The notes: generated from the sequence alone by a model not told the origin. DNA of 64,000 nt from ZC4RG30 sp039917615 (GCA_039917615.1 JBDSJD010000021.1:5088-69087), one strand, 5' to 3'. Positions 54,904 through 63,877 are shown, numbered from the stretch's first letter. Translations and numbers: made by a program.

Positions 54904-55647
54904 TCAGACAGTCCGATTGCGGCGCCGGGCCAAGCCAAGCCCGATCAGCCCCATACCCAGCAGACCCAGAGTCGCCGGCTCCGGAATCGCGGTCAGGCGA
55001 ACGACGAAATCGTCATGGTTGTCGTCATCCTTGGTGTTGCCCGGCATGGTGCCGCCACCGTCGTCCAGGAACAGCCATACGGTGTTGCCGACGGTATTCA
55101 ACGTGTCCGCGAAACTCACGAAGTAGCTGGGCCTCATGGTACCAGGGGCGGAATTGACGGCATTCTGTGTCGTACCGTTCGTCACAGTGCGCTCCGCAAC
55201 AGGGATGTCAGGATTGCTGGTGTTGAAATTGAAGTCGAGCAGGCCCGAATCCGTGGTCGAGAAATTCGGGAAAAACACGGTGGCAGGATCAAGCGGCCCG
55301 CGGAAGCTGGTTCCCGGTGAGAATCCGAAAGAGACGGCGTTGTAATTGAGAAAGTTTGTGTAACCCGCTTCGCGACCATAAATCTCGATCGTGACGTTAG
55401 ACGTGCCCACCCCGGCCAGTGCAGGATCTGTGGTAAACAGTCCGCCGTTCGTCAGGTAAAGCGTTGATCCGTAGTAGCCTTGAATGCCATTGTTGCCAAA
55501 GAACCCCGCATTATTGGAATAGAACTCGTTGACCTGAAGTCCAAGACCGATAGTGCCTGCGACACCAGTTGGAACGGCAAAAGCTGACATGGCACCCAGA
55601 GCAGACACGGTCAGCGCCCCGCACAGATAAAGATTCTTCATTTTCAT
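54904..55647 (-). CDS. PEP-CTERM sorted exported protein
   Basis: The ATG at 55647 has GGAG 6 bp upstream and gives 247 residues. The N-terminal signal peptide (about 1-25) and the C-terminal sorting signal (P222-E-P224, a hydrophobic helix, then RRR near the end) mark a substrate of exosortase. The middle is beta-rich and low in Cys, without a known catalytic motif, as in many extracellular matrix or adhesion proteins of this class. No exosortase gene is in the window. A sigma-54 promoter match lies about 47 bp upstream. Confidence 0.9.
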   Translation of the reverse strand: MKMKNLYLCGALTVSALGAMSAFAVPTGVAGTIGLGLQVNEFYSNNAGFFGNNGIQGYYGSTLYLTNGGLFTTDPALAGVGTSNVTIEIYGREAGYTNFLNYNAVSFGFSPGTSFRGPLDPATVFFPNFSTTDSGLLDFNFNTSNPDIPVAERTVTNGTTQNAVNSAPGTMRPSYFVSFADTLNTVGNTVWLFLDDGGGTMPGNTKDDDNHDDFVVRLTAIPEPATLGLLGMGLIGLGLARRRNRTV

Positions 55648-55693
55648 GATGATCTCCAGCAGGGGACAAGAACCTGCTTTTGACTTATTACTA

Positions 55694-55709
55694 AGCAATC
55701 GCCGTGCCA
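55694..55709 (-). promoter_or_regulatory. Sigma-54 (RpoN) promoter of the PEP-CTERM gene
   Basis: On the minus strand TGGCAC (55709-55704) is followed after 5 bases by TTGCT (55698-55694), matching the -24/-12 consensus TGGCACN5TTGCW at every fixed position. It ends 47 bp before the start codon. RpoN promoters need an upstream activator; PEP-CTERM genes in other bacteria are controlled by the PrsK/PrsR pair in this way. Confidence 0.8.
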
Positions 55710-55803
55710 CAATCACAAACTCGTTACTTATCCAAGATGTAGCTAATTGCCGACGGTCGGTCGCCTTGACAACCGTAAAATTACTCGACAGAAAGAAGGC
55801 TTT

Positions 55804-55825
55804 CGTGTAGGGGAGCACCTACACG
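55804..55825. promoter_or_regulatory. Palindromic upstream activator site candidate
   Basis: CGTGTAGG (55804-55811) and CCTACACG (55818-55825) form perfect 8-bp arms around a 6-bp spacer, about 95-115 bp upstream of the -24 box of the sigma-54 promoter. This is the distance expected for the binding site of an RpoN-dependent activator. Confidence 0.6.
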
Positions 55826-55986
55826 AGCTGATGCTGATGGCCGCTATCAATTTCCAGGGAGCAGGTGCGAGGCTGGCCACGGATGTCGTGAACGCGTTTC
55901 TAAGTGCCGCGCGACCCGAGATCAGAAGCTCGGCGATCTCATCGGCAACGAACACTCGCCGCTTTCGGCGGCGCTGACTCTGCGGA
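55826..55986. other. Intergenic region, no supported gene
   Basis: Together with the promoter region above, about 340 bp separate the PEP-CTERM start from the end of the esterase gene. Short open frames on both strands here (such as 55747-55977, plus) overlap the palindrome and have no recognisable features. Confidence 0.5.
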
Positions 55987-57465
55987 TCAGTCGGCCACGC
56001 AGGCGAAGCTGCTGGCCTGATTGATGTCACCCTTGCCGTCATAGCGCGGCCAACGCGGGAACTCGCACAGTGGGCGCGTGAAGCGCACCTGTCCGCTGCG
56101 CGGCTCGCGCTTGCTGGTCAGCAGGTTGCCCGGCGCCTTCTTCGCTTCCACCCACTGCATCATCGTCGCCAGCAGGTCGGTGCTGTCGGCGCCAGCACCG
56201 CCGCCGCAGTGCGCCACGCCTGGCGCGATGTACAACCGTGAATTCGCGCTGGCCGCCGGCGTTCCTGCGGCGGCGACCACATCGGCCCAGGTGCGGACGG
56301 TGTCCCGATGCGAAATGATGGGATCTTCGGCGCCGTGCCAGACAATGAGCTTACCGCCGTCGCGCAGGTACTGCGCCAGCCCGCTCACCGACGCACTGAA
56401 CTGGTAGCGATCTTCGATGGCGGCGCGGATCCGCGGCAGTTCGCGCGCGTCTACACCGCCGGCCGGCGCGGACCACTGCGGATCTGCATAGACCACGTAG
56501 CGCAAATGCCCCAACCCGAATCTGCCATAGATGGCGGCGCCAGCGGCCAGGTCGCCGAAGCCGAGTCCCGAGTAGGACACGGTGCCATCGGCGCGCAGCT
56601 GGTCGGACCACAGCGTCCGCAGCGCCTCGATCTGCGGCGGCGTCAGGCCGACACTCGCCGGCACATCGCGAGCCGGATCGAGCTTGCACGCCTGCCAGTT
56701 CGACACGATGCCGTCACGCGCGCCATCGAGCACATCGCATTTCGCAACCGCCGCCGCATGCACGGCCGCGAACTTCGCGTTGTCTGGCAGCGAGAGCAGG
56801 CCGAAGCGCGTCATTGCCGGGATGATGCCCAGCATGTTCAGCGTTGGCGCCATGGCGACGACACCATCGAACTCGGTGCCGTACTTCGCCGCCGCATTCA
56901 GCGCGCCGCGCCCGCCGTTGGAACATCCTTCGTAATAAGAATGCGCAGGCGCCGCGCCGTAATAAGCCTGCGTCACCGCCTTGCCGAAACGCGTGGCAGT
57001 GAGAATCGCGGCATGCGCATAACGCTCGGTGGCGCGCGGATCGTTCAGCAGCGCTGCACCGCTTGGGTCGCGATGCCCGCCATTGTTGGCACCCTGCGCA
57101 GCCCCTAGCTGCAGTGCCGCGGGGGCACTTGCCGCGGGTGCGATGGCACCATCGAAGCCGCCACCGCCGCGCTGCACATAACCACCGCGCCATTGCGCCG
57201 GCAGCCGCACTTCCATGTCGTGGTCGGTGCCTGCTTCGTGGCCGGATACCTTGCAGTACGCAGGCAGCGCTCCAGCGGCGGGCGCCTCCTCCGCGGCGGT
57301 GATCGTCACGTTGTAGAACTCGCGCCCACGCAGGGACGCACAGCTTGCACGGGGCGCGCGCGCAGTTGTTCTCGCTGGTTCGCTCGCCAACAAGTTGGCG
57401 CTCAGAGCCGCAGCGACCAGCGGGAAAGTCCATCGACAAGCGACAGGAACGGGGAATGTTTTCAT
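55987..57465 (-). CDS. Tannase/feruloyl esterase family protein
   Basis: The 492-residue protein has a signal peptide (residues 1-28) and an alpha/beta-hydrolase fold. The nucleophile is S182 in YYEGCSNGGRGAL; the acid Asp lies in WHGAEDPIISH and the catalytic His in GVAHCGGG. The two Cys next to the Ser (C181) and the His are the disulfide pair typical of the tannase/feruloyl esterase family. It hydrolyses esters of phenolic acids, e.g. feruloyl-arabinose in plant cell walls, which would fit the arabinofuranosidase operon in the same window. Confidence 0.92.
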   Translation of the reverse strand: MKTFPVPVACRWTFPLVAAALSANLLASEPARTTARAPRASCASLRGREFYNVTITAAEEAPAAGALPAYCKVSGHEAGTDHDMEVRLPAQWRGGYVQRGGGGFDGAIAPAASAPAALQLGAAQGANNGGHRDPSGAALLNDPRATERYAHAAILTATRFGKAVTQAYYGAAPAHSYYEGCSNGGRGALNAAAKYGTEFDGVVAMAPTLNMLGIIPAMTRFGLLSLPDNAKFAAVHAAAVAKCDVLDGARDGIVSNWQACKLDPARDVPASVGLTPPQIEALRTLWSDQLRADGTVSYSGLGFGDLAAGAAIYGRFGLGHLRYVVYADPQWSAPAGGVDARELPRIRAAIEDRYQFSASVSGLAQYLRDGGKLIVWHGAEDPIISHRDTVRTWADVVAAAGTPAASANSRLYIAPGVAHCGGGAGADSTDLLATMMQWVEAKKAPGNLLTSKREPRSGQVRFTRPLCEFPRWPRYDGKGDINQASSFACVAD

Positions 57466-57599
57466 GGCTCTAAACTACTGCGTCGAGAGCCCCGGCGGTA
57501 GCGATTTCCGAAAGAACGAATGAGGTAGTCGCGGGAATATTCCTACAGCAGTAATCAGTCAACCGGAGTCAGCCGGGGTCTGCAGGCCATACGCCAATG

Positions 57600-57995
57600 T
57601 CAATCGAGCAATGACGCCGGAACGTTACCGCCGCTTTCTTTCAGCTTCCGCATTACCTGCTTGTGCAACCAGATATTCATCGCAGCGGAATCGCTGGTGT
57701 TGCCGGTGTACCCCAGCTCGTTCGCCAGTGCCTTGCGGTTTTCCAGACTGGAATCGATGTCCAGAAGTTTCAGCAAATCAACGATCGACGTGCGCCAGTT
57801 GAGCTTCTGGTCGGTCTTCGACTCGTAGCCCTTCATGACCGCCTCCATGTCGACAGGAGCCTGAGGGGGAACCGCAGCTGAGGGCGCGCCAGGCGCGCGG
57901 GGAGCGGTAGTCGCTGGTGCCGGCGCAGACGTCGGCCCCGTAGCGGAAGGCTTGCGACCGAAGATTGCCGTTTTGATCCTTTCAAAGATGCTCAT
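57600..57995 (-). CDS. DUF3597 domain protein
   Basis: The 131-residue protein starts MSIFERIKTAIFGRK and has a Pro/Ala-rich linker (about 16-48). The DUF3597 domain follows (about 50-130), with LNWRTSIVDLLKLLDIDSSL and ANELGYTGNTSDSAAMNIWL as markers. The related structure is a LysM-like small domain, and the role is unknown. It lies 13 bp downstream of the PA2169-type gene on the same strand, so both may belong to a stress operon. Confidence 0.9.
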   Translation of the reverse strand: MSIFERIKTAIFGRKPSATGPTSAPAPATTAPRAPGAPSAAVPPQAPVDMEAVMKGYESKTDQKLNWRTSIVDLLKLLDIDSSLENRKALANELGYTGNTSDSAAMNIWLHKQVMRKLKESGGNVPASLLD

Positions 57996-58008
57996 GCGTT
58001 GCTCCCCT

Positions 58009-58458
58009 TTAGTTTCTTGACCGATAAGTGTCGCGCAGATCCCTTACCTCATCGTGATTGGCAATCACTCCGCGGTATTGGCGCTCGATCAGATCCCGCA
58101 GATCCGCCGGAAGATCTTCCTCGAGAGCTTCCTTGTAGACCTTCTTGGCGTAGTCCTCACCCCGCTCGGTCTCTGCCAGGATTGCAGCCGTATCGTGCCC
58201 GGTGACTGCCGCCTTCACTTCGACCCAGCCGCGATGTATAGCCCCTGACACGCTACCGCCGTCCTCAACATCGCCCCCCATCATCCTGAGTTGCTCGGCA
58301 AGTTCACGCGCTGCTTCAGCACAATGACGACCCTGCCTCAGAAACGCGCTCTTCAGCTGGGGATCGGTCACCTCTTCGGCAGACTTGTTGAACCCCTTCT
58401 CGCCATCCCTGGAGGTTTCCATCAGCTCGTTTAGCACTGCCTTGATTCGCTTGTCCAT
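58009..58458 (-). CDS. PA2169 family four-helix-bundle protein
   Basis: The 149-residue protein is helical with the family pattern: LNELMETSRDGEKGFNKSAEEV (marker), HCAEAARELAEQL, the ILAETERGEDYAKKVYKEAL helix (marker) and a C-terminal IANHDEVRDLRD. The DUF2383 fold resembles ferritin-like bundles but no metal-binding ExxH pair is evident. It is commonly induced in stress. The role is unknown. Confidence 0.88.
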   Translation of the reverse strand: MDKRIKAVLNELMETSRDGEKGFNKSAEEVTDPQLKSAFLRQGRHCAEAARELAEQLRMMGGDVEDGGSVSGAIHRGWVEVKAAVTGHDTAAILAETERGEDYAKKVYKEALEEDLPADLRDLIERQYRGVIANHDEVRDLRDTYRSRN

Positions 58459-58715
58459 CGCCGCTCTCCGGATGCTGAGTGTGTGCGTCAGATGCTAGGG
58501 CAGTTTGATCGCTTGCCGGCAGGCGAAATGGATGGAACGCCTGTAGGATTAACGGAACTCGAGCTTTGACTATGTGCTGACTCGATTCTTCGCGGCAGGG
58601 ATCGCCATCATCCTCTTCAGTTCCTGGAACTCGGGTCGGTGTCCCCGACCACCACCTGTACTGCCTCACGCTTGCACTCCTGCGTATACTTCCTTCGACT
58701 TCACAGGAAGCAATC

Positions 58716-59426
58716 GTGGAATCAAAGGCGAAGGAAGAAGCGGTCGTGGTGACGGGCTCCAGGGAGCTGAGCCGGCCGCGCGACGTGCGCTTCTGGATCG
58801 CCGTCACGCTCCTCCTCGCCGGCAGCGCCGCCTTCGGCTTTATCGCCGCGCAGGTCAAGACCGATGCCCCGATCATGAGGCAGGATCTGCAGGTGTCGGT
58901 CTGGCTGCACACGCACGGCAGCGCACTCTTCACGGCGTTGTTCCTCGCGGTAACCCAGGTTCATTCCACGATCGGCATCGCGATCATGTACCTCCTCGTG
59001 GCTTACCTCCTGTGGCGCCGCAAGGAGCGCTACTGGCTCCTCTCGCTTACGCTCGCAGTGCCCGGCGGGATGCTCGTGAACAACATCGTGAAGCACCTCT
59101 TCAACCGCGCGCGGCCGGTCTGGGAGGATCCGATCCTCACGCTCACCTCCACGAGCTTCCCGAGCGGCCATACTTCGGCGGCCACCCTCTTCTATGGCTT
59201 CATTGCTGCGTACGTGGCTTACCGGGTGAAGAGCAGCAACTTCACGCGCGCCCTTTTTGTGTTCGTCGCCATCGTCATGGTGGCGCTGGTCGGGTTCTCA
59301 CGCATCTACCTCGGCGTGCACTTCCTCTCCGACATCCTCGGCGCGATCAGCCTCAGTATGGTCTGGCTGGTCATCTGCCTCGTGGGCGTGCGTGCCCTTG
59401 CACGGGTGCGCGGAGCGCCCAGCTGA
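58716..59426 (+). CDS. PAP2 family membrane phosphatase
   Basis: The GTG-start protein (AGGAAG upstream) has 236 residues with six membrane segments. The phosphatase motifs are complete: KHLFNRARP (126-134), PSGH (149-152) and SRIYLGVHFLSD (195-206). It removes phosphate from lipid phosphates such as undecaprenyl pyrophosphate or phosphatidic acid. The stop overlaps the start of a lipid-kinase gene by one base (TGATG). Confidence 0.93.
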   Translation: MESKAKEEAVVVTGSRELSRPRDVRFWIAVTLLLAGSAAFGFIAAQVKTDAPIMRQDLQVSVWLHTHGSALFTALFLAVTQVHSTIGIAIMYLLVAYLLWRRKERYWLLSLTLAVPGGMLVNNIVKHLFNRARPVWEDPILTLTSTSFPSGHTSAATLFYGFIAAYVAYRVKSSNFTRALFVFVAIVMVALVGFSRIYLGVHFLSDILGAISLSMVWLVICLVGVRALARVRGAPS

Positions 59427-60352
59427 TGGCGGAGGCGATTCCGGTCATCGTCAACGCCAACGCGGGACTCCATGCCGACGCCGGGCGCGTCGACAAGATC
59501 ACCGCGGCTTTCGCCGCCGCAGGTGCGGAAGTGCGCATCATCCTGTGCCAGGCCGCGGACCTCAAGGCGAACATCGCCAAGGAGGCCGGCACCGGATCCA
59601 TCGTCGTCGCCGCGGGCGGCGACGGCACGGTGAGCACGGTCGCGGCGATCGTCGCGGGTACGGGCGGGACGCTCGGCGTGCTTCCCATGGGCACTCTCAA
59701 CCATTTCGCCAAGGATCTAGGCGTGCCCCTCGAGCTCGAGGCCGCCGTCGCCTGCATCCTGGCGGGCCATACGATCGAGGTGGACCTGGCGGAGGTGAAC
59801 GGGCACACCTTCATCAATAACTCGAGCATCGGCCTGTACCCGAAGATCGTCCGCATTCGCGAGGCGAAGCGCAAGCGCGAGCACATGGGCAAGTGGCGCG
59901 CTCTCTATCATGCGACCGTCGCGGTGCTGCGCCGCCATTCGCGCATGCGTCTGCGCCTTGAGCTGGACGACAAGGTCGAGGACCGCCGCGCGCCCATCGT
60001 CATCATCGGCAACAACGCGTACAACGCGGAGGGTTTTGCCGCGGGCAGGCGCGAGCGCCTCGACAAGGGGGTATTGAGCATCTACGTCACGCAGCGCAAG
60101 GGGCCGTGGGCACTCATCGGTCTGGGCATGCGCGCGCTCGCGGGGCGCCTGGACAACGCCGAAGGTTTCGAGGCGCTCACCGCGCACAAGCTACGGATCG
60201 AGACCGGGCGGCGTCGCATTCCCGTGGCCACCGATGGCGAGGTGCAAGTGATGGAAACGCCGCTCGAATACCGGATCCGCCCCCGGGCGCTGCGGGTGAT
60301 CGCGCCCGCCCCGCAACGCAACCCGCCACCTGAGGAAGCCACCGCGACTTAA
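59426..60352 (+). CDS. Diacylglycerol/sphingosine kinase family protein
   Basis: The ATG at 59426 gives 308 residues of the DAGK catalytic family. The ATP site reads AAGGDGTVSTVA (about 69-80), with GTLNHFAKDLGVP further on and a beta-sandwich C-terminal part ending in a Pro/Glu-rich tail. It phosphorylates a lipid, most likely diacylglycerol or a related substrate. The coupling with PAP2 suggests a phosphorylation/dephosphorylation cycle on the same lipid class. Confidence 0.92.
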   Translation: MAEAIPVIVNANAGLHADAGRVDKITAAFAAAGAEVRIILCQAADLKANIAKEAGTGSIVVAAGGDGTVSTVAAIVAGTGGTLGVLPMGTLNHFAKDLGVPLELEAAVACILAGHTIEVDLAEVNGHTFINNSSIGLYPKIVRIREAKRKREHMGKWRALYHATVAVLRRHSRMRLRLELDDKVEDRRAPIVIIGNNAYNAEGFAAGRRERLDKGVLSIYVTQRKGPWALIGLGMRALAGRLDNAEGFEALTAHKLRIETGRRRIPVATDGEVQVMETPLEYRIRPRALRVIAPAPQRNPPPEEATAT

Positions 60353-60399
60353 GATTCGGGAACCGCGCTGATTCCTTCGCGGCACACCCCGACGTCGAT

Positions 60400-60660
60400 T
60401 CAACCGCTCTCGTTCCCCATCCGCGCCACCCGATGGCGATACTCGTTCACGTTATTGCCGCGGATGCTTGATTCCCGCGTGCCGTTGTTGGTGCCGACCT
60501 TGCTGTCGGCGCCAGTCACGGGTTTCGCATCGACCGTTGTTTCCCGTTCGAACGCGTGCGACTTGTCGGTGTTGCGGTAGTAGCGATACAGAACCCAGTA
60601 CAAGCCCGCGCTACCGCCGGGACCCAGCAGAAGCAATGCCAGACCACCGTTGTCACTCAT
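60400..60660 (-). CDS. Small membrane protein after the zinc-ribbon gene
   Basis: The ATG at 60660 overlaps the previous stop as ATGA and gives 86 residues. It has one membrane segment (about 5-25, rich in Leu and Gly), then a Tyr/Arg-rich segment WVLYRYYRN and a charged tail. I do not recognise the family. It is the third gene of the SPFH/zinc-ribbon operon and may be a small membrane partner. Confidence 0.7.
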   Translation of the reverse strand: MSDNGGLALLLLGPGGSAGLYWVLYRYYRNTDKSHAFERETTVDAKPVTGADSKVGTNNGTRESSIRGNNVNEYRHRVARMGNESG

Positions 60661-61949
60661 GAGGTCCGAGCCAGGATCCAGATTGCGATGCTTTCCAGGA
60701 AGGAGCCGGCCGTGAGCGCGGCCAGCAGCAGCTTCCACTGTTGAATGGGCACGCTGCCCATGGTTTCGCCGGTCCGTCCGTTCACGGCGATATAGTGCAA
60801 CATTCCCTTGCGCGTCTGCTGATACGAGTACAGCCACACCGGCAGATACATCGACACCCAACGCGAGCCGAGCACCTTCAGCCCCTCCTGCTCCCAACGC
60901 ACGCCACGGTCGTAGCGCTGCACCGAGTTCTCGACCTGCGAGCGCGCGATCGACAACAGCTGATCGTCGAGGCGCGGCTGCAGTAGCACCACATTGAGAT
61001 CGCGTTTCTCCGAGGAGCAGTCCCGCAGGTACGACGCATTCCACTTCACCGCGTTCTTCGTATCGAACGGGAGGATGGTGTTGATGATATTGTTCGTGTT
61101 GCTGCTCGTGTCAAGGTTGCCGCGTTCGCGTGATGATTCCAGCGGCAGGTCGTCTACCGTGAAGTCCACGTGGCGATCGACCTTGTAGACGTCGGCATCG
61201 TAGTAAGTCACCTGGTTCTTGCCAGTGCCGCGCGTGTATTTCCGGGTCTGGATTTCGCCTTGGCCGGCGATGTCGGCGCTGGCCTTGCTGTCCACGATCA
61301 TGTACGGCAGGTAGACCGGGATGACGTTCTCGGGCGTGAACTCCTCCTTGAACGCCTTGAGCGCGAAGAAGCTGCGTTTGCCGACGAACTGGCGGATGCG
61401 CGCGACTGCATCGTCCTTGCGGATGTGAAAAGGCAGCACCGCGTCCGGCACCGCGCCGTTCGGCACCTGCTCGTTGATGCCGAACACGTGGCGACACCAG
61501 TGGCAGCGCGCTGTCATCTCGCTCTCCATGTTGATCGTTACCTCGGCGCCGCAGCCGGTGCACTTGAAGGTACGCAGGACGGCCGCATCGACCTCAATGT
61601 CGCGAGCGCCTGAAGCAACAGTTGTACCCTCCAGTCTGTCGAGACCTTCGCCAAAGCCGAACTCCTCTTCGACCCGGTCGCCGTGCCACTCGTGGCGGCA
61701 GAACGCGCAAATCAGGATGTCAGTGCCGGGCTTCTGGCGGATGTCCGTCGCAGCACACCTTGGACACCGGTTGTTTCCGTCCTTGAGTTCCCTGGCCGTC
61801 GTATCGATGGCGACAGGATCCGGCTTCTCCAGCTCGTCGCGGATGGGCGGCGGAAGATTGCGCGGATCGACGCCAAGCTCGCCGGGCGCCGGCGGCACGT
61901 CCCGCGGCGATCCGGGACCCGTGAACTTCGGAGTGTTCGATTCCGACAC
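60657..61949 (-). CDS. Zinc-ribbon membrane protein (YdjG-like)
   Basis: The 430-residue protein has two zinc ribbons: CPRC...CAFC (about residues 62-84) and CTGC...CHWC (about 127-150), of the TFIIB type. A large beta/alpha part follows (IPVYLPYMIVDSKASADIAGQG), and a C-terminal membrane segment (about 400-425) holds it in the membrane. The layout resembles YdjG of the B. subtilis ydjFGHI phage-shock-like operon. Together with the SPFH gene upstream, 9 bp away, it forms a membrane-integrity module. Confidence 0.8.
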   Translation of the reverse strand: MSESNTPKFTGPGSPRDVPPAPGELGVDPRNLPPPIRDELEKPDPVAIDTTARELKDGNNRCPRCAATDIRQKPGTDILICAFCRHEWHGDRVEEEFGFGEGLDRLEGTTVASGARDIEVDAAVLRTFKCTGCGAEVTINMESEMTARCHWCRHVFGINEQVPNGAVPDAVLPFHIRKDDAVARIRQFVGKRSFFALKAFKEEFTPENVIPVYLPYMIVDSKASADIAGQGEIQTRKYTRGTGKNQVTYYDADVYKVDRHVDFTVDDLPLESSRERGNLDTSSNTNNIINTILPFDTKNAVKWNASYLRDCSSEKRDLNVVLLQPRLDDQLLSIARSQVENSVQRYDRGVRWEQEGLKVLGSRWVSMYLPVWLYSYQQTRKGMLHYIAVNGRTGETMGSVPIQQWKLLLAALTAGSFLESIAIWILARTS

Positions 61950-61958
61950 GCCAGTAAT

Positions 61959-63098
61959 CTACAGACCCAACGCCTTTGCCTTGAGCGCGTCGTAATCGGC
62001 CTGCGTGATCAGGCCGAGGTCGAGCATTTCCTTCGCCTTCTTGAGTTTCGCGACCGGGTCATCGGCCGCTGGCGCGGCGGGCTGCTGCATGCCAGCCACG
62101 CCCATCATGCCCGTCGCCATGCCGAGCCCCACGAGTCCGGCGGCACCGCTGGTCTCGCCGGCCGACTGGACGCCCTGCGCGACGCTGGCTTGCAGATTGG
62201 AGTTGCCACGCGAGCCCATCAGCGCATCGGCACGCTGCACGGTCTTCAGCAGTTCCCGGGTGTTCGGGTCATATTCGATGGAGACGATCGCCACCTTGAC
62301 GATCGCGAGTCCGCGATCAGAGCGCCACTTGTAGTTGGTCTCCACCGCCTCGGTCAGGCTCTGGGCGAAACCGACAGAGTCCTGCTGCAGCTTCGTGATC
62401 CGATTTCCTTTGGATGGGTCGTTGGTATAGAGGCTGAACGCCGGCGCCAGCGAGCCCACTACTTCATTGAACAGCTGGCCGGCCACGGCATTGTCCATGT
62501 CCGTGAAGTCGAATACCTGGCCCGGCTGCAGATACGAAGCCGGCACGAAGCTCTTCACGAACAGGATCGGGTCGACAATCTTCAGCGTGTAGGAGCCGCG
62601 GGTCACCGCGCCCACCTGCGTGCGCAGGAATCCGTCGTCCCAATAGATCTCGGACTGCGTGCCAAACCGATTGTCCGGCAACTCCTTCAGCGATACGAAG
62701 AATGCTGCCTGCTGCGAGCCGGGCTGCCCCCCGAACTTGAAGCGCTCCCAGCTTTGCCTGATCAGAGATTGCGTCCAGTTGTCGCCGGCGAAGATCGACT
62801 TCGAATTGATGTCATTGGACTGCCAGATGTATCCGCCCGGCTCGGAGGCGAAACCCGTGATTCCGCCGTCCTGGAACAGCAGCAGTCCGTAGCCTTCCGG
62901 AACGACGATCTTCGAACCGTTCGTGATGATGTTCGACGAGCCCTTGCTGTTGGACCCGCGCCCGGCGTTGGTGCCCTGCGGTACGGCGGCGAACAGCGCC
63001 GCGGTGCCCGGCAGACCCGAGGGAACTGTATAGAAGTCTTTCCATTGGTCGGCCAGCATGCCGCCGATCGAACCAGACACCGCCTGAATCAGACCCAT
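61959..63098 (-). CDS. SPFH domain protein with C-terminal SHOCT-like motif (YdjI-like)
   Basis: The 379-residue protein carries an SPFH/Band-7-like domain (about 45-310) with IVPEGYGLLLFQDGGITGFASEPGGYIW (marker) near the N-terminus and VAIVSIEYDPNTRELLKTVQRAD (marker) near its end. Ala/Gly-rich linkers follow, then a SHOCT-like C-terminus (LKKAKEMLDLGLITQADYDALKAKAL, marker). SHOCT motifs mediate multimerisation. It fits the YdjI/virion-core family, which works with PspA-like proteins in membrane stress. No PspA gene is next to it. Confidence 0.85.
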   Translation of the reverse strand: MGLIQAVSGSIGGMLADQWKDFYTVPSGLPGTAALFAAVPQGTNAGRGSNSKGSSNIITNGSKIVVPEGYGLLLFQDGGITGFASEPGGYIWQSNDINSKSIFAGDNWTQSLIRQSWERFKFGGQPGSQQAAFFVSLKELPDNRFGTQSEIYWDDGFLRTQVGAVTRGSYTLKIVDPILFVKSFVPASYLQPGQVFDFTDMDNAVAGQLFNEVVGSLAPAFSLYTNDPSKGNRITKLQQDSVGFAQSLTEAVETNYKWRSDRGLAIVKVAIVSIEYDPNTRELLKTVQRADALMGSRGNSNLQASVAQGVQSAGETSGAAGLVGLGMATGMMGVAGMQQPAAPAADDPVAKLKKAKEMLDLGLITQADYDALKAKALGL

Positions 63099-63342
63099 GA
63101 CGATCCTCGCGTTTGCAGCAGGGCAGGAAGCCAGCAGGGCTCAACTATACAACGAGTGGATCGAGGGCCAGCAAGCTTGTGGAGTACCGGCAGTTCCGCA
63201 GTCTGGTGAGTAGGGCAATTGCCACTTCGAGGCACCCCCCAGTCCGGCCCCCTGATGCGGGTACGCAAGATCAATAACTCGACGTAGATATCCCAAGACT
63301 TTTCTTCAAAGTCGACTCAAGCTATCGCCAGCCAGTAACCAT

Positions 63343-63361
63343 CCCCCGGCAAAGCCGGGGG
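63343..63361. repeat. Hairpin at the right end of the IS (3' of tnpA)
   Basis: CCCCCGGC pairs with GCCGGGGG around AAA. It is the hairpin expected near the end downstream of tnpA. Another stem AGCCGCT/AGCGGCT at 63375-63391 could end tnpA transcription. Confidence 0.75.
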
Positions 63362-63445
63362 CTTTCAAGATGTGAGCCGCTCAAAGCGGCTATGCGGGGT
63401 CGCTGACGCGGCCCCGTACTCTTCGGGCCATCACATGATGGCCCA

Positions 63446-63877
63446 TCATCGCAACAAGTTCAGCTGTTCCAAACGCCGATCCTCCTGCTCCTGATTGCGG
63501 ATGTAGTTCCGTATCACCTCTTCGTCTCGACCTACGGTCGAAACGAAGTATCCGCGCGCCCAAAAGTGCTGGCCCACAAAGTTGCGCTTGCGCTCCCCGT
63601 ATACCCTCGCCAAATGAATCGCGCTCTTGCCCTTGATATACCCCACGACCTGCGACACCGCATACTTCGGTGGAATCGATATCATCATGTGCACATGATC
63701 CGGCATCAGATGACCCTCTTCGATCCGGCACTCTTTCTGCTCGGCCAACCGGTGTAGCACCTCCCCCAAATATCGTCGCAGCTGTTCGTACAGTGTCTTG
63801 CGGCGGCACTTTGGGATAAACACCACGTGGTACTTGCACTCCCATTTACTGTGATTTAGCGTCTTCGCGTCGTCCAT
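63446..63877 (-). CDS. tnpA: IS200/IS605 family transposase TnpA
   Basis: The 143-residue enzyme is an HUH transposase of the Y1 type: HLMPDHVHMMISIPP carries the metal-binding HVH, and the Tyr in VIRNYIRNQE is the nucleophile. The length is normal for the IS200 group. It cuts and joins single-stranded DNA at the hairpin ends found on both sides. No TnpB accessory gene is present. Confidence 0.95.
   Translation of the reverse strand: MDDAKTLNHSKWECKYHVVFIPKCRRKTLYEQLRRYLGEVLHRLAEQKECRIEEGHLMPDHVHMMISIPPKYAVSQVVGYIKGKSAIHLARVYGERKRNFVGQHFWARGYFVSTVGRDEEVIRNYIRNQEQEDRRLEQLNLLR

Noticed and set aside
55747..55977. Plus-strand 76-codon frame upstream of the PEP-CTERM gene
   Set aside because: It runs through the palindromic upstream site, has a basic low-complexity end and no recognisable motif.
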